64,000 nucleotides of DNA from assembly GCF_964204865.1 (NCBI RefSeq), contig NC_135250.1:4278001-4342000 (forward strand), read 5' to 3'. Each line of letters begins with the position of its first letter. The stretch's first letter is position 1. The position numbers were made by a program, and so were the translations under genes. The stretch is from Styela clava. Its lineage: Eukaryota; Chordata; Ascidiacea; Stolidobranchia; Styelidae. Below the pieces are notes generated by a model. That model ran no database searches. It saw only the letters and a program-made list of their open reading frames with translations, and was not told where the DNA came from. Below, one piece after another: positions 19,830 through 30,761 of this stretch.

Positions 19830-20460
19830 GTTCACCACATATGTTAAAAGTTGTTGGGCCCCCGATGACGTCAGCCTTCTTTTTAATTCAGACACATTTC
19901 ATGGTAAGTCGGAATAATATTTTTATTTCTTTTACTTACTTATTGAAATATACATAGAGTAGCCCTGCGTCTCGATTTAATGGTAACAACGCGGAATTGC
20001 TGAAATTATCTGACGCACGACACGCAAACCTTATGTAGTGGACGACGTCAGTTTCATTTTTGAGTTTGGACGCAAAAGCATGGTAAGTCTCGCCGGAACG
20101 TAAGTTTGATCTCACTAAATTACTTATTGAAATATACAGAATGTAGCACTACGTCTCGATTTAATAGTAACAACGCGGAATTGCTGAAATCATCTGACGC
20201 ACGACACGCAAGCTTTACGTAGCGGACGACGTCACATTCATTTTTGAATTTAGACGCAAAAGCATGGTAAGTTTTGCCGGAACGTAACTTTGATCACACT
20301 GAATTACTTATTGAAATATACAGAATGTAGCCCTACGTCTCGATTTATTAGTAACAACGCGGAATTGCTGACATCATCTGACGCACGACACGTACACTTC
20401 ACGTAGCGGACGGCGTCAGTTTCATTTTTGAATTTGGACGCAAAAGCATTGGTTAGTCTC
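19830..20460 (+). repeat. ~180-bp tandem array ending each unit in ATG|GTAAGT
   Basis: Three full units and one partial. Each has TTACTTATTGAAATATACA, then CTCGATTTA, AACAACGCGGAATTGCTGA, CATCTGACGCACGACACG, a GACGTCA-like word, CATTTTTGA(A/G)TTT and GACGCAAAAGCATGGTAAG. ATG occurs at 19901, 20080 and 20264 (spacing 179 and 184), each immediately followed by GTAAGT. The fourth unit reads GCATTGGTTAG near 20448 and has lost the ATG. The first unit has an exact TGACGTCA. It could be a minisatellite or a series of alternative first exons. Confidence 0.75.
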
Positions 20461-21199
20461 GCCGAATCCTAATTGTTATTTAATCCAATTACTTGTTGAA
20501 ATATACTTACAGTACAACCTAGATAGCTTGTTATAGTTAGGAACTGACGTAGTCTTTCCATATCTAGCTTATTATAATCATGAGCTTATTAGCTTACTGT
20601 GAGATCTCATGTAGAAAGCTACTGCCACTAATACCAAAAGGTGACACCGTCTACGTTTCAAGTACATAACGTTAGAGTGGTGTAGCGGCGTAGCGCACGA
20701 GATTTCGTGAATTAAACCTTTTTGACAAAATATTAGCTGACATCGCTGAATTCCTATTCTTTATAGCAAGGATTTTACAAAACTGTAGCGCCGCACAGGC
20801 TAAGGCTAGACTCAACATTCTGCTAGCATTGTTAATGACAATATTCTGCAAACTCGAAGCTATATCCTAACTACAAATGCAGCAACACTGTGCTTATACA
20901 TGCTATCCATTGCAACGACAATTTCTTAATTTAGCATACCAATATTTAGATACCTAATCGTTTTTGAATAACTCTCTGCATCGACCTACAGTTAAAACAT
21001 TTGTACGCCTACTATGGTCGTCGTGTTAGGCAGTGTAGGCTAACAGTAGACTTTTCGCAAACATTTTAGCAGTCTCTGATAAAATCATGCTTTTACCTGT
21101 TTAATCATTCACTATGATCAAAGCTCGTCTTGTGCCCTTACTTGCGACATAAGTAAACAAAGCCCGCAAAAATCTAGATAGACAATTCGTGCCAAAGGT
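20461..21199. other. Intergenic, nothing recognised
   Basis: No exon or repeat family could be assigned. It contains a few paired AGCTTATTA words but no clear element. Confidence 0.4.
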
Positions 21200-21378
21200 A
21201 ACGAACTAAGTTTGTTCGCCTACTTTATACATCAAGTTATATAAAGGCACTGGACACTATTGGCAGGGGGTATATCCACTTGGTTAACACAGACAGTCCC
21301 GAACTCGTAATAGAACTAAAATATAGAAAATTGGAATAAAATCACGGTACAACCTAGCACACATACTACCTGAGCGTC
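21200..21378 (-). repeat. ~210-bp interspersed repeat, minus orientation
   Basis: From AAGTTTGTTCGCCTACTTTATAC to CACATACTACCTGAGCG; inverse of the family at 3544-3746. The ACTTCTGGAGC end is missing. Confidence 0.65.
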
Positions 21379-21720
21379 GTATTTTGAATAGCCGTCTGGA
21401 TCGGTCAGATTGGTTTCAGTCACGTGACAGCTGACCAATCAGGAGTTCCCAATATTTTTCGTTAAATTCTTCACTTCGCGTATTTGACAACTCTTTAATA
21501 CTCCATCACTACTCATAAAAGTACTATATTTTTTAAAATAATTATTAAACCCCCAATAAATAATAAAATTAATGAAATGTTTTTGGAAATAGAGGACTGC
21601 AAGCAACCCTAGGTACTGATTTTTTTCACTGTAGCAACCCCCAAAACAACAATAATTAGGCAAAAAGTAATTAAAGAGCCATAATGCGCATTGTCAATAA
21701 AGGTTCAGATTGTTTATTTG

Positions 21721-21828
21721 GCGCTCCAAAAGTATGTGTAACAAAATGGCGCACATCCTGAACCCTAACCGGGTACACATACTATATTCAGGTTGTGCGC
21801 CATCTTGGTACACATACTCCGGAAGCTC
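21721..21828. repeat. ~105-bp palindromic MITE
   Basis: Arms GCTCCAAAAGTATGTGTAAC with AAATGGCGCACATCCTGAA, and CAGGTTGTGCGCCATCTTGG with ACACATACTCCGGAAGC. Confidence 0.7.
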
Positions 21829-22177
21829 CGTTTATTCTTTGGCGAGTTCGCTTAAACTGAAGCTATGCGTTTTTCGATTTTTGTAGAGATTCATTTAAAA
21901 CACGACTAGTATTACTTTCATTTTTATTATAAAATATGACGCGAAACTTACTTTTTACTCCTACCAAAGCTTACTCCCAACAAAACCCTAGCTAAGCTCC
22001 AATTCAAATTTGAACAAAAAACTTTTTTTAAAAAACCGTTTTACTGGTTCATCAAATACTCTACTACAGTAATGGATCTCAATCTAAAACAGGGTCCCCA
22101 GAAAATTCTGAAAGTCACAGTGGGTCGCTTTTTTACAAAATTCCAAATATTACTGATTATATTTCGTTGGAATTTTC

Positions 22178-22280
22178 GGAGCTCCCGAAGTATGTGCACC
22201 AAGATGGCGCACAACCTGAATCCTAACCTGGTACACATAATATGCTCAGACTGTGCGCCATCTTGGTGCATAGAAGAACC
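22178..22280. repeat. ~105-bp palindromic MITE
   Basis: Arms GGAGCTCCCGAAGTATGTG with CACCAAGATGGCGCACAACC, and GACTGTGCGCCATCTTGGTG with GCATAGAAGAACC (decayed right tip). Confidence 0.7.
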
Positions 22281-22329
22281 GAATTTTCTTTGTTAATTTT
22301 TTAATTGATACTGATGAGCTGCTCAATAT

Positions 22330-22612
22330 GTATGTGGAAAGCATCGTGACTCAAAAACATGGAGGCATCATTGTGCTAAGTGCAGTCATGCCACGAAAGC
22401 TCCCGACATGCGCAGCTTTCTTACTTTGTGATAATTTCTGGGAAAATTGTAAATTATGTAAAAACGATAGTTTTGTATTAGTTATGTTGTAATGTTTCGA
22501 CCTTGAAAGCACTACATGCCTATACTTGAGTCATGGGATATTACAAAATTTATTTTTGAAAAAAATTTTGGTTTGCTTGAAAAAGAGGTTCGAACCACTG
22601 CTCTACCCAATT
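22330..22612. mobile_element. hAT-like MITE remnant
   Basis: The right end AAAAAGAGGTTCGAACCACTGC is a typical hAT-type terminus. The left end is not clearly matched, so the boundary is approximate. No coding potential. Confidence 0.35.
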
Positions 22613-22703
22613 CATAACAAAAGAAGATGTATGTAGTGGGCGATTCATGAGGGACCCATAATCAGATATATTTTCTGTTATTTATGATTTATTACATTTT
22701 TCG

Positions 22704-22840
22704 GAACTCCAGAAGTGTGTGTACCAATATGGAGGTAACTAATTTTGTTCGCCAATTTTACATCAAGTTGTGTAAAGGGACTGAAACCTATGGGCAGGGG
22801 TAATATTCACTTTGCTAACACAGACAGTCCCCGAACTCGA
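22704..22840 (-). repeat. Partial ~210-bp interspersed repeat, minus orientation
   Basis: Begins GAACTCCAGAAGTGTGTGTACC, contains TTTTGTTCGCCAATTTTACATC and stops at GACAGTCCCCGAACTCG, so only the second half of the element is present. Confidence 0.6.
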
Positions 22841-22859
22841 AACCCATTTTTCAATACAT

Positions 22860-23577
22860 TGTTTTCAATATTGAAAATGTTTTGGTTTGAAATTTCAGTA
22901 AGAATGGTAAAAACATAAGATATGAGTCTGAAATGTGTTTATTGAAATATATTCAAAATAAAACCATTGGATGAGAAATATTTGGATTTGATGAAACTTT
23001 TACAGCCCCGACAAGCGCAGGTATTTTGTGCAGCGCAATCTTAAGTAATATACGACGATGTAAATGATCATAATATTATATATTACCGTTAAAGTGCTAT
23101 TTTGATATCACATTAATGATTCGTTGATCACCTGATTCAATGTTATGTGTTGTGAGTATACAAAAATATAGTTTAAAAAAATTGTTGTAAAACGCTAAAG
23201 TTGTAGAATGCATGAATTCGTCGTGTTGTGACGACTACTGAGAATGCGAACGCATTTACACTGTTTGCATACCTTAGCATTAATTTTATCAAAAGCAATT
23301 TTATTCGTATTGAAGTAATCTTTTTTTTTTATGAGATATTTTGCATTTACGATCTGATAAAACATTACAAGCAGTCTGACACAAATTTATTGATTTTTTT
23401 CAACAGTATTAAGCGGAAGAATGAATCAGAATAAAAAACTATATACTGTAGAGGTTTGTTGTTTTTTAGAATTATTTTAGGCGGTGCCTTGCTAGCGAGA
23501 AGGAAGAAGCTATTTTTGGTGTTGATACTTTATTCGCAACGTTAATTTCGTTGTTTTAATTCACAAATTCAATCGGA
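22860..23577 (+). other. 5' flank of B3 (B-type promoter region)
   Basis: Shares blocks with the flanks of B4, Bx, B6 and B8: CACCTGATTCAATGTTA (about 23130), CGATCTGATAAAACATTAC (about 23350), AGCGGAAGAATGAATCAGA (about 23413), then GAATTATTTTAGGCGGTGCC about 110 nt before the ATG. The last is a pyrimidine-rich TTTTAG that could be a 3' splice site for a 5' UTR intron or a trans-spliced leader. Confidence 0.5.
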
Positions 23578-25441
23578 ATGAATTTGTTATTGATTGCTTG
23601 TTTTTGTTTGATGGTTGCTTATACAGGTATGTTAATAAACATTGTTACTTGTACTGTTTCTTGTAGCATCGAGCCTAGTTTATTTAGTTTCAAAATCTCA
23701 AAACCATCTGGATTTATATGGTCTGGTCAATTTATTAAACGCTCGGCTAGAAGAGTGAGTTTGGAATGACAGTATTCCTTCTGGCAGGATAAAGTAATTC
23801 TGATCCCAGGCACGACCACACCCAGGGCAAGTTTATTCCTTTCTGTTCTCACGATGTTTACACTTAAATTTATCGATAGATTAGCATTTGTAATAATCAG
23901 CGTCTGATAACTCTGGACGAGAAGTATGATATGAGAACTCGTGAAAATTGAATTCCTTTTGGGCAGGTAACGCAGCCAAGTGCTACACTTGCAGCAATTG
24001 CAGCGATGAGAAGTTGAGTAGTTCCCAACTGATGAATTGTTCGGTTTCCCAGACCACATGTGTCAAAGAAACGAAATCAAATGGTGGGCATTTTATTCTT
24101 ATCCGGCAGATACCTTATTGGTCCTAAATACTTCTTGTAATTTTACAAATATTTCAGCATCTTGAGCGATACAAGTAAAAACAAAAAAGCATTGTTCAAT
24201 TATTTGGACACAATGCATACGGGTGTCTGTTTGATATGTTCATTGCCGAGCAACCGAGTTTGCTGCAAAGAAATAAAAAATTGTTCATTTTTAATTGAAA
24301 AACTTCAAATTAATTTTGGTTGAGACGTTATTTACATCAAGTACTGAATTTTTAGCGGCAACAGCAATCACCCAACACAACAAGAATTTAACAAAATGTT
24401 CGATATGTTCATCTAGTGTCTAATAAAAAATCTGTTATCAAACTTTACGAATCATAATGCGCACTGTCAATTAATGCTTTGATTACGGTTTTCATCATAC
24501 ATAAGGCACTGCGGACTATAGAACGCAACCGGTACCGGTTTGGGTGCAGGCAATATGGAAGGGACTACCTGATCCATATATTAGGCGCAACAGCTTATAA
24601 GGCGTGCGATCATTCTTGAGACAGAAAAGTAAGCCTTGAGATTCCTAAAATACAAGGAAGTAACATCAATCTTCAACCTTGATTTTAGGTGCTGTTAATC
24701 GATATTGCACCTCACCGCGTGAAAGTGGATGCAAACAAAAGGGAAGTGGTGAATTCGCGACCGACATTTGTTTTTGCAACGAAGTTGAGTTTGAATTCTT
24801 AATGTGATAATCTCAATCATATTGCCATCAACAGTCGGCTGCGGTCTCTGAACAATTAGTGACTTGGTCGGCGTACTTTTAGCAATTTTCTGAAATATGG
24901 GAACCTGTCAAAATAATAGTGAATTTGATACAAAATAGAAGTTGTCCTGAAATTTAGTATTATTGATAATTGATCCACATTAGTCGGGAGATCATATATA
25001 CTTATGAATCCTGTTATGTGTATATTAGTCAATTGTAGAGCCCAGATGAACACTAACACAAATGTATTTCTGTAACGTCACATCTGACCAAGGTAAAAAT
25101 TTCAGACAAACAGCTCATGGACATAGTAACTAATAAATAAATGAAACAGTATAAAACTTTAATAATATCGCCAGCATATCAGGCTCAAATCTCTCTTTGT
25201 AAACAAACGGAAAGATGATGATATTTTAATTCACTAGTTATAATAGTTTTTTTTTCAAATTTATTCAGATGGATGTAACGGAATTGATAGCAACTCTTCA
25301 GCCGCTGCAACAACCACTTCGATTATTGAACACACCACTTTAATCATTCAACCAAACACTTCAAGCGCCGCAACCATCAAATCAAGTTTCCTGATTGGAT
25401 TCGTTATCAGCCTCATCGTCGCTACATTTATGGTCGTTTAG
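23578..25441 (+). CDS. Ly6/uPAR-like protein, copy B3 (broken splice donor, possibly pseudogene)
   Basis: Exons 23578-23626, 23967-24083, 24689-24784 and 25269-25441 by homology with B8. Signal peptide MNLLLIACFCLMVAYTG; the domain begins KCYTCSNCSDEK and, read across all exons, has ten cysteines ending GCNG. Exon 4 gives a Thr/Ser-rich stalk and a tail ending LIVATFMVV. The problem is the exon 3 donor: where B8 has G|GTGAGT, B3 has G|TTGAGT. The only nearby GT is one base upstream and would shift the frame, giving a stop within exon 4 and loss of the GPI signal. The end of exon 4 (TTTATGGTCGTTTAG) and the 3' flank resemble A genes rather than B6/B8, so B3 looks like a B/A recombinant. It is either a pseudogene, a secreted truncated form, or spliced unusually. 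Confidence 0.6.
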
Positions 25442-26649
25442 ACCAGAAATAATAAATGATCATAATAAACACTTTGTGACTGGATCTTTGGAAAAAAACA
25501 TGAAACGTTTGATATTCTCTGTTGTTGATTTATCTCACAATCAAGCGTGGTTATACATGAATGATAGATAAATTGAATGTGAATTACTTGTCTTATACGA
25601 ATTCTAATACAGGAAAGTTGAATCTTATGTTCGCCATTTTGTTCCGGAAGAAACTAATTGCAATGAGTCCGGGTATAGCACCGGATATGTTTTGGATATC
25701 CGGATGGATTTAAATTCCTTCCTTGATTCAACTTTGCCTCGGATATTTTCGGCTATCCGGTTTCATTATTTTAATTTTCTGTTTCATTTTTCTCATTGTG
25801 TAAAACAATTTATTTAACAAAAAACCACTATTTATGACGACATATTCTATGACTAACGTTCTTTATTACATTTTTGTTACATAACTCAGTAACAGGGAAA
25901 ATAAAACTTGAGTTTGGAAAGTTGTCTATTGCGATTTGTTCGAGTCAACTCGTCTATCCAACACTGCAAATAGCTCAATGTATTCAACTTTCGGCAAAAC
26001 TGAAAAGAAAAAATAAGGGCTCATCCAGGATTTTCTTGGATTCAAAATCGAAATTCCCATGCAACAGCTTTTGAAACAGTTCTCACTATTTAATTGTGTT
26101 CAAGGTAACTCGCGATTGCGTTACAACGAAATAAAAGCATTAATTCTTCGAAATACCACGGCAATCTGTTGACATTGAAAAATAAGATAAAAATTTGAGA
26201 TGACTAATTTTTAATTTTGATACGTATTGACTGGTACAACGAATTCAATGATTTGTTTTCTGGTAATCAGTATGGGATTTATTGAACGTATGCTTCAACA
26301 TATTTTCTGCAAAGTAATCTGAAGTATGATACGATATAAACATCATAACATTATATATTTCCGTTACAGTGCTAATTTGTTACCACAATAATTTAATCAC
26401 CTGATTCAATGTTAAAGCGTTCTGACTGTACTGTCAGTGTTAATTTTATCCAAATCCATTTTATTCGCATTGAAGTAACTCTGATAACTGATAAGATATT
26501 TTGCACTTACGATCTGATAAAACGCTACAAGCAGTCTGACCCAATTTTTTTAACAGTATTAAGCGGAAGAGTGAATCAGAATAAAAAACTATATACGGTA
26601 AAAGCATGATATCTTTTTAAGAATTATTAGGCAGTGATTTGCACTTGGA
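25442..26649 (+). other. A-type 3' flank joined to B-type 5' flank
   Basis: The first part (to about 25860) matches the sequence downstream of A genes, with ATATCCGG words and TTTATGACGACATATTC. Then come the CAGTAACAGGGAAAATAAAAC block (25889; also at about 29630 and 40430 on the minus strand), a block with ACGAATTCAATGATTTG, the CACCTGATTCAATGTTAAAGC block and the AAGCGGAAGAGTGAATCAG block leading into B4. No exon lies in it. Confidence 0.55.
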
Positions 26650-26924
26650 ATGAATTCGTTATTGATTGCTTGTTTATGTTTGATGATTTTTGCTACAGGT
26701 ATGTGGATAAAAATTATCACTTTTACAGTTACTTGTAGCATTGAAAAAACTCTATTGGTTTTAAAATCAATCCCAAAATTACCTGTGTCGTGTAGCACTC
26801 CCCTGTGCAAAAAGTCTGATATGGGAACACGTAAAAATTAAATTCTTTTTAGCAAGGTTACCCGACAGAATGGTGGTGCAGTGCCATGATGACTTCCTTA
26901 CGTGTGACAAAGAAACTGAAAATA
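26650..26924 (+). pseudogene. Ly6-like gene relic B4 (exon 1 and a deleted exon 2)
   Basis: Exon 1 (26650-26698) is intact: MNSLLIACLCLMIFATG plus a GTATGT donor. Exon 2 survives only as 26857-26924. It starts GTTACCCGAC after an AG, but the part with the first cysteines (CYxCxxC) is missing, and the remainder (TGGTGGTGCAGTGCCATGATG, then ACTTCCTTACGTGTGACAAAG) aligns with the second half of B8 exon 2 after an out-of-frame deletion of roughly 50-65 nt. No exon 3 or 4 was found before 28.5 kb. Not able to encode a three-finger domain. Confidence 0.75.
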
Positions 26925-27019
26925 GTGGGTATTTTATTCATATCGCGCATTGATCCTAAATATTTGATGTAACTTCACAAATATCTCAGCTGTCTTGAGC
27001 AATACAAACAAGAAAGCTA

Positions 27020-27290
27020 TGCTCAGATTAATGGACACGCATCGCCACCTAGTGGCAAATTCGGATGACGTCATAGCACACAAAAACTCGAATTATATGC
27101 AGCTCACCTGAATATTTAAAATAAATAAAAGAAATAGCCTTCTAGCGAAAAAAGGCACTGAAAATTTTGAAGCGATTGGTCCAGTAAGCAAAAAGAAAAG
27201 CGTTTGTTTTCTGTGACAAAGAAGAACAACAACATAATACTAAAACGATCTATAGGTCCACTTACGTGTCCAATAAGAACAAGAAAGCAA
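27020..27290 (+). repeat. Interspersed repeat with TGACGTCATAGC core
   Basis: Shares CTATGCTCA(A/G)AT...GGACACG, GATGACGTCATAGC, GAAATAGC(C/T)TTC(T/C), GAAAATTT...AAGC(A/G)ATTGGTCCAGTA and ATAGGTCCACT with 51590-51800, 44480-44790 and, inverted, 58260-58560. A shorter copy is at 15355-15515. Class not recognised; probably a non-autonomous transposon. Confidence 0.6.
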
Positions 27291-27490
27291 TGTTCAGTTA
27301 TATAAACACATTACAAACCAAAACCCCCAAAAAAGTGGCTGATATGCCGGCGAAGATGTCAAATACATAACACATTTTTATAAGTTACAAATAGTTTCAA
27401 CACTAATTACAAAATATTCACCACCCCCTAAATGTGCCCTCCAACCTCACCCCCTCGTTTTAAAATAAAATGCTGTGGAACATACAGAGT

Positions 27491-27673
27491 CACCGGATTT
27501 TGGAGTTAACTAATTTTGTTCGCCTACGTTACATCAAGTTGTGTAAAGAAACTGAACTCTATGGGCAGGGGGTATGTTCATGGCACAGACAATCCCCGAA
27601 CTCGTAATAGAACTGAAATATAGAAAATCGGAATAAAATTATGGCCTAACCCTGGTACACACACTACGGGAGT
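27491..27673 (-). repeat. ~210-bp interspersed repeat, minus orientation
   Basis: From GTTAACTAATTTTGTTCGCC to CACACACTACGGGAGTACC. Confidence 0.65.
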
Positions 27674-28635
27674 ACCTCTTCCTACTTTCATTCCATACAA
27701 GGCTCTGTACAAGCTGACAATGATATTTAAGGAACGACTATTTTATTTTAGTAGTTTTTATTTGTGAAATATTATATTGTAACGTGCAAAAATAAGAAAT
27801 AAAGCAAGAATAATAAATAGGAAATGAACGATGCTGATAATAACAATGATAATGCTTTTGCGGAATTGATTGGGAACATAACTTTTTGCCGCGTAGGTGT
27901 CAGATTGTGTATTTTTACTTTCAGAATTTTGATAAGAATGAGAGAAAATAAATTAGATGCATCTATCTTTACTCAGAGAAAATATCAATAAAACATCCGA
28001 ATTTTGGCAACACCATAGAACAAAACACTTTTGTACAAAGACCCCGCCACTAATGTAAAAATGTGATATTGAAAAAAAAACTGCCACGCTTTTCAATAAC
28101 AAATCAGTTGGGGTTCAAGTTTGAGTTAGGAATGATTGAAAATTAGAATTCCCAGCGCATTTCGCATTCCTAACCCTTATGCACTCCAACCATAATAATT
28201 ATTATTATTTTTTCAATTGGAGCGTTTGCCGGGGGCTTTGTACGAAAGATATCAAAACACACAGCTATTTTGTAGTTTGGAATATTACAGTTATTTGGGT
28301 TATATGTAAAAAAAAGAATAAATGGGGTTTTAAATTACATTTTCTCAAGAAATAAAAGAAAAGTACTTTTATAATCTTGGTGGTTGTTACATTTCGCTTT
28401 CATATTAGCATTCATTCTTAAACACATAAAAATAGGAAAATTTGAAACAAAATTAAGTTATCGTTGGTTTCAAAACACACAAAAATGACTTCAATCAATG
28501 CTCCAACTCACTCTTCTGACCCGGAATTTTACCGAATTGACCACACCATAAAAATCTAGATGGCTTAGAGATTAAACCAAGTAAACTATGTCCGATGCTA
28601 CAAGGAACAGTAAATATAATAATATATCCACATAC
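27674..28635. other. Intergenic at the centre of the inverted gene arrangement
   Basis: No exon or assigned repeat. It lies at the junction between the plus-strand members (ending with relic B4) and the minus-strand members (starting with relic Bx), so it may contain an inversion breakpoint. Exons 2-4 expected for Bx were looked for here and not seen. Confidence 0.4.
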
Positions 28636-28677
28636 CTGTAGCAGCAAACATAAACAAGCAGCCAATAACGAATTCAT
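28636..28677 (-). pseudogene. Orphan signal-peptide exon of a B-type Ly6-like gene (Bx)
   Basis: The minus strand reads MNSLLAACLCLLLQ followed by GTATGTGG, equivalent to B exon 1. It has a 7-nt deletion relative to B4 (42 instead of 49 nt), which changes the exon from phase 1 to phase 0 and would put a normal exon 2 out of frame. No downstream exons are found. The flank at 28678-29650 is almost the same as that around 39710-40490 below B6's upstream region, so Bx is the B member of the A5 unit, now a relic. Confidence 0.75.
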
Positions 28678-30761
28678 TCTGAGTGATTTTGTGAATTAAA
28701 ACGACAAAGTTAACGTTACAAATAAGTATCAACACCAAAAATAGCTGCGTTTCTCTACTCGCTAGCAAGGCACCGCCTAAAATAATTCTAAAAACTATAA
28801 CAGACTTCTACAGTATATAGTTTTTTATTCGGATTCATTCTTCCGCTCAATACTGTTGAAAAAAATCAATAAATTTGGGTCAGAATGCTCGTAATGTTTT
28901 ATCAGATCGTAAGTGCAAAATATTTTATGAAAGGAGGATTACTTGAATGCGAATAAAATCGATTAGAATAAAATTATTACCGAGATATTTAGAACGGTGC
29001 GAATGCGATCGCTTTGTAAGTAGTGGTTATAACGAGACAAATTTGTACATTTCATAACTTTAGCGTGCGAAAGATATCTTTGTACGATCAGAACGCTTCA
29101 ACATTGAATCAGGTGATTAACGAATCAATACTGTGGTAACAAAATAGCACTGTAACGGAAATATATAATATTATGATGTTTATATCGTAACTTATTTCAG
29201 ATTACTCTGCAGGAAATACGTTAAAGCATCGGTTCATCAAATCCCAAACTGATTACCAGCAAACAAATCAGTGAATTCGTCGTACCAATCAATGGGTATC
29301 AAAATTAAATATTATTCATTTCAAAATTTTTCATCTTAATTTTTAATGTCCACAGATTGCCGTGGTCATTTGAATCAGTAATGCTTTTATTTTGCTGTAA
29401 ATCGACGCAATCGCAGGTTACGTTGAACACAATTAAATCGCAACGATTGTTTTAAAAGCTGTTGCATGGGAATTTCAATTTTGAACCCAAGAAAATCCTG
29501 GCTGCGCCCCTGTTTTTGCCTTTCAGTTTTGTCGAAAGTTGAATACATTGAGATATTTGCAGTGTTGGAGAGACAAGTTGATTTGAAAAAATCTCAATAA
29601 ACAAATTTCCTAACTCATGTTTTATTTTCCCTGTTATTGAAGTCACCGAGCTCTCTTATTCCCTTCCAATTCCCTTTAAAAAGTTCAGATATGGAAAACA
29701 ATTTATTCAAAAATGTAATAAAATACGTCAGTCATAGAATATGGCGTCATAAACAGTGTTTTTTTGTTCAATAAATTGTTTCGCACAATGAGAAAAAAGG
29801 AAACAAAAAATTAAAATAATGAAACCGGATACCCGAAAATATCTGCAGGCAAAGTTGAATTTTTAGTTTCACAAGAAAAAAATTTGAAACCATCCGGATA
29901 TCCAAAACATATCCGGTGCTATATCCGGACTCATTGCAATTCTTTTCTTCTGAAATAAAGTGGCGAACATGAAGGGCAACGTTGTCTGTATTGGATTTTG
30001 TATAAGACAAGGAAATCACATTCGATTTATCTATCGTTTATGTATAACCAAGCTTGATTTTGGAATAAGTCAACAACAGCGAGTGACAAACGTCTTCAGT
30101 TTCGTTGCCAAAGCTCCACTAGATGGCGTTTGTCACATAGTGCTTATTAGATTTCAGCGTTACAACGAATGGCGTCATTTTAAGATTCTTTTATAACTGG
30201 ACACAACACAATAAACCAAATTAGAAAATTTTTAAACATACGCAAATGATAAAAAAAATATAACTAGGTGCGTGGAACACGAAGACCACCCCATGCACAC
30301 TACCTCGTTAGGGTGTAAGGAGTTAGGTAGTTGCGTAGCCTAGGGATTGGAAAAGTTTTTCATTGCAGGGGCCGAATTGGGAAATTGACTGTGACGTCAC
30401 AGCCACTGTTGCCATTCGCTTTGAATTTAATGGTGGCTGACATAGTTGAGTCATAGACGAAAAAATATCGATATTCATTTAACAATTCACAGTTAAGATT
30501 TTTCAATTAAATTTGTATGTAGTTGTTAACAATTTTCACAACTTTCTCCAAGAGTAGTGGGCCAGCGCAAAATGCCTGGCGGCCCGCGGGCCCCAGTTTG
30601 CCCATTCCTAGGGTAGACTACAAATCTGGTTTTGTTTAAATGTGAATTGGTGCTTATTTGTTTCTTTGTTCAAAAAAAAAGTAAAAATTTCGTGATAAAA
30701 TCTATAATGAAAATCATATGTAATACTTTCTTTCAATCGACTTAGTTTAGTTATTTCTGGT
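28678..30761 (-). other. Spacer between A5 and Bx, conserved duplicated unit
   Basis: Reading on the minus strand: A5 3' flank with a hAT-like MITE (30336-30609), the CGCCATCTAGTGGAGCTTTG block (30107-30126 inverted), ATATCCGG words, the GTAACAGGGAAAATAAAAC-type block, and then B-type upstream sequence. From about 29040 to 29680 it is nearly identical to 39840-40470, implying a recent duplication. No gene. Confidence 0.6.
30336..30609. mobile_element. hAT-like MITE in the A-gene 3' spacer
   Basis: Ends CCTAGGGATTGGAAAAGTTTTT and CCCCAGTTTGCCCATTCCTAG are imperfect inverted repeats, with GCGGCCCGCGGGCC near the right end. Equivalent copies at the same relative place behind A7 (41147-41399) and A9 (59234-59514) show it was inserted before the units multiplied. 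Confidence 0.6.

Noticed and set aside
19830-20460. CRISPR array
   Set aside because: Units are ~180 bp of continuous similar sequence without short repeats and unique spacers, and the genome is animal.
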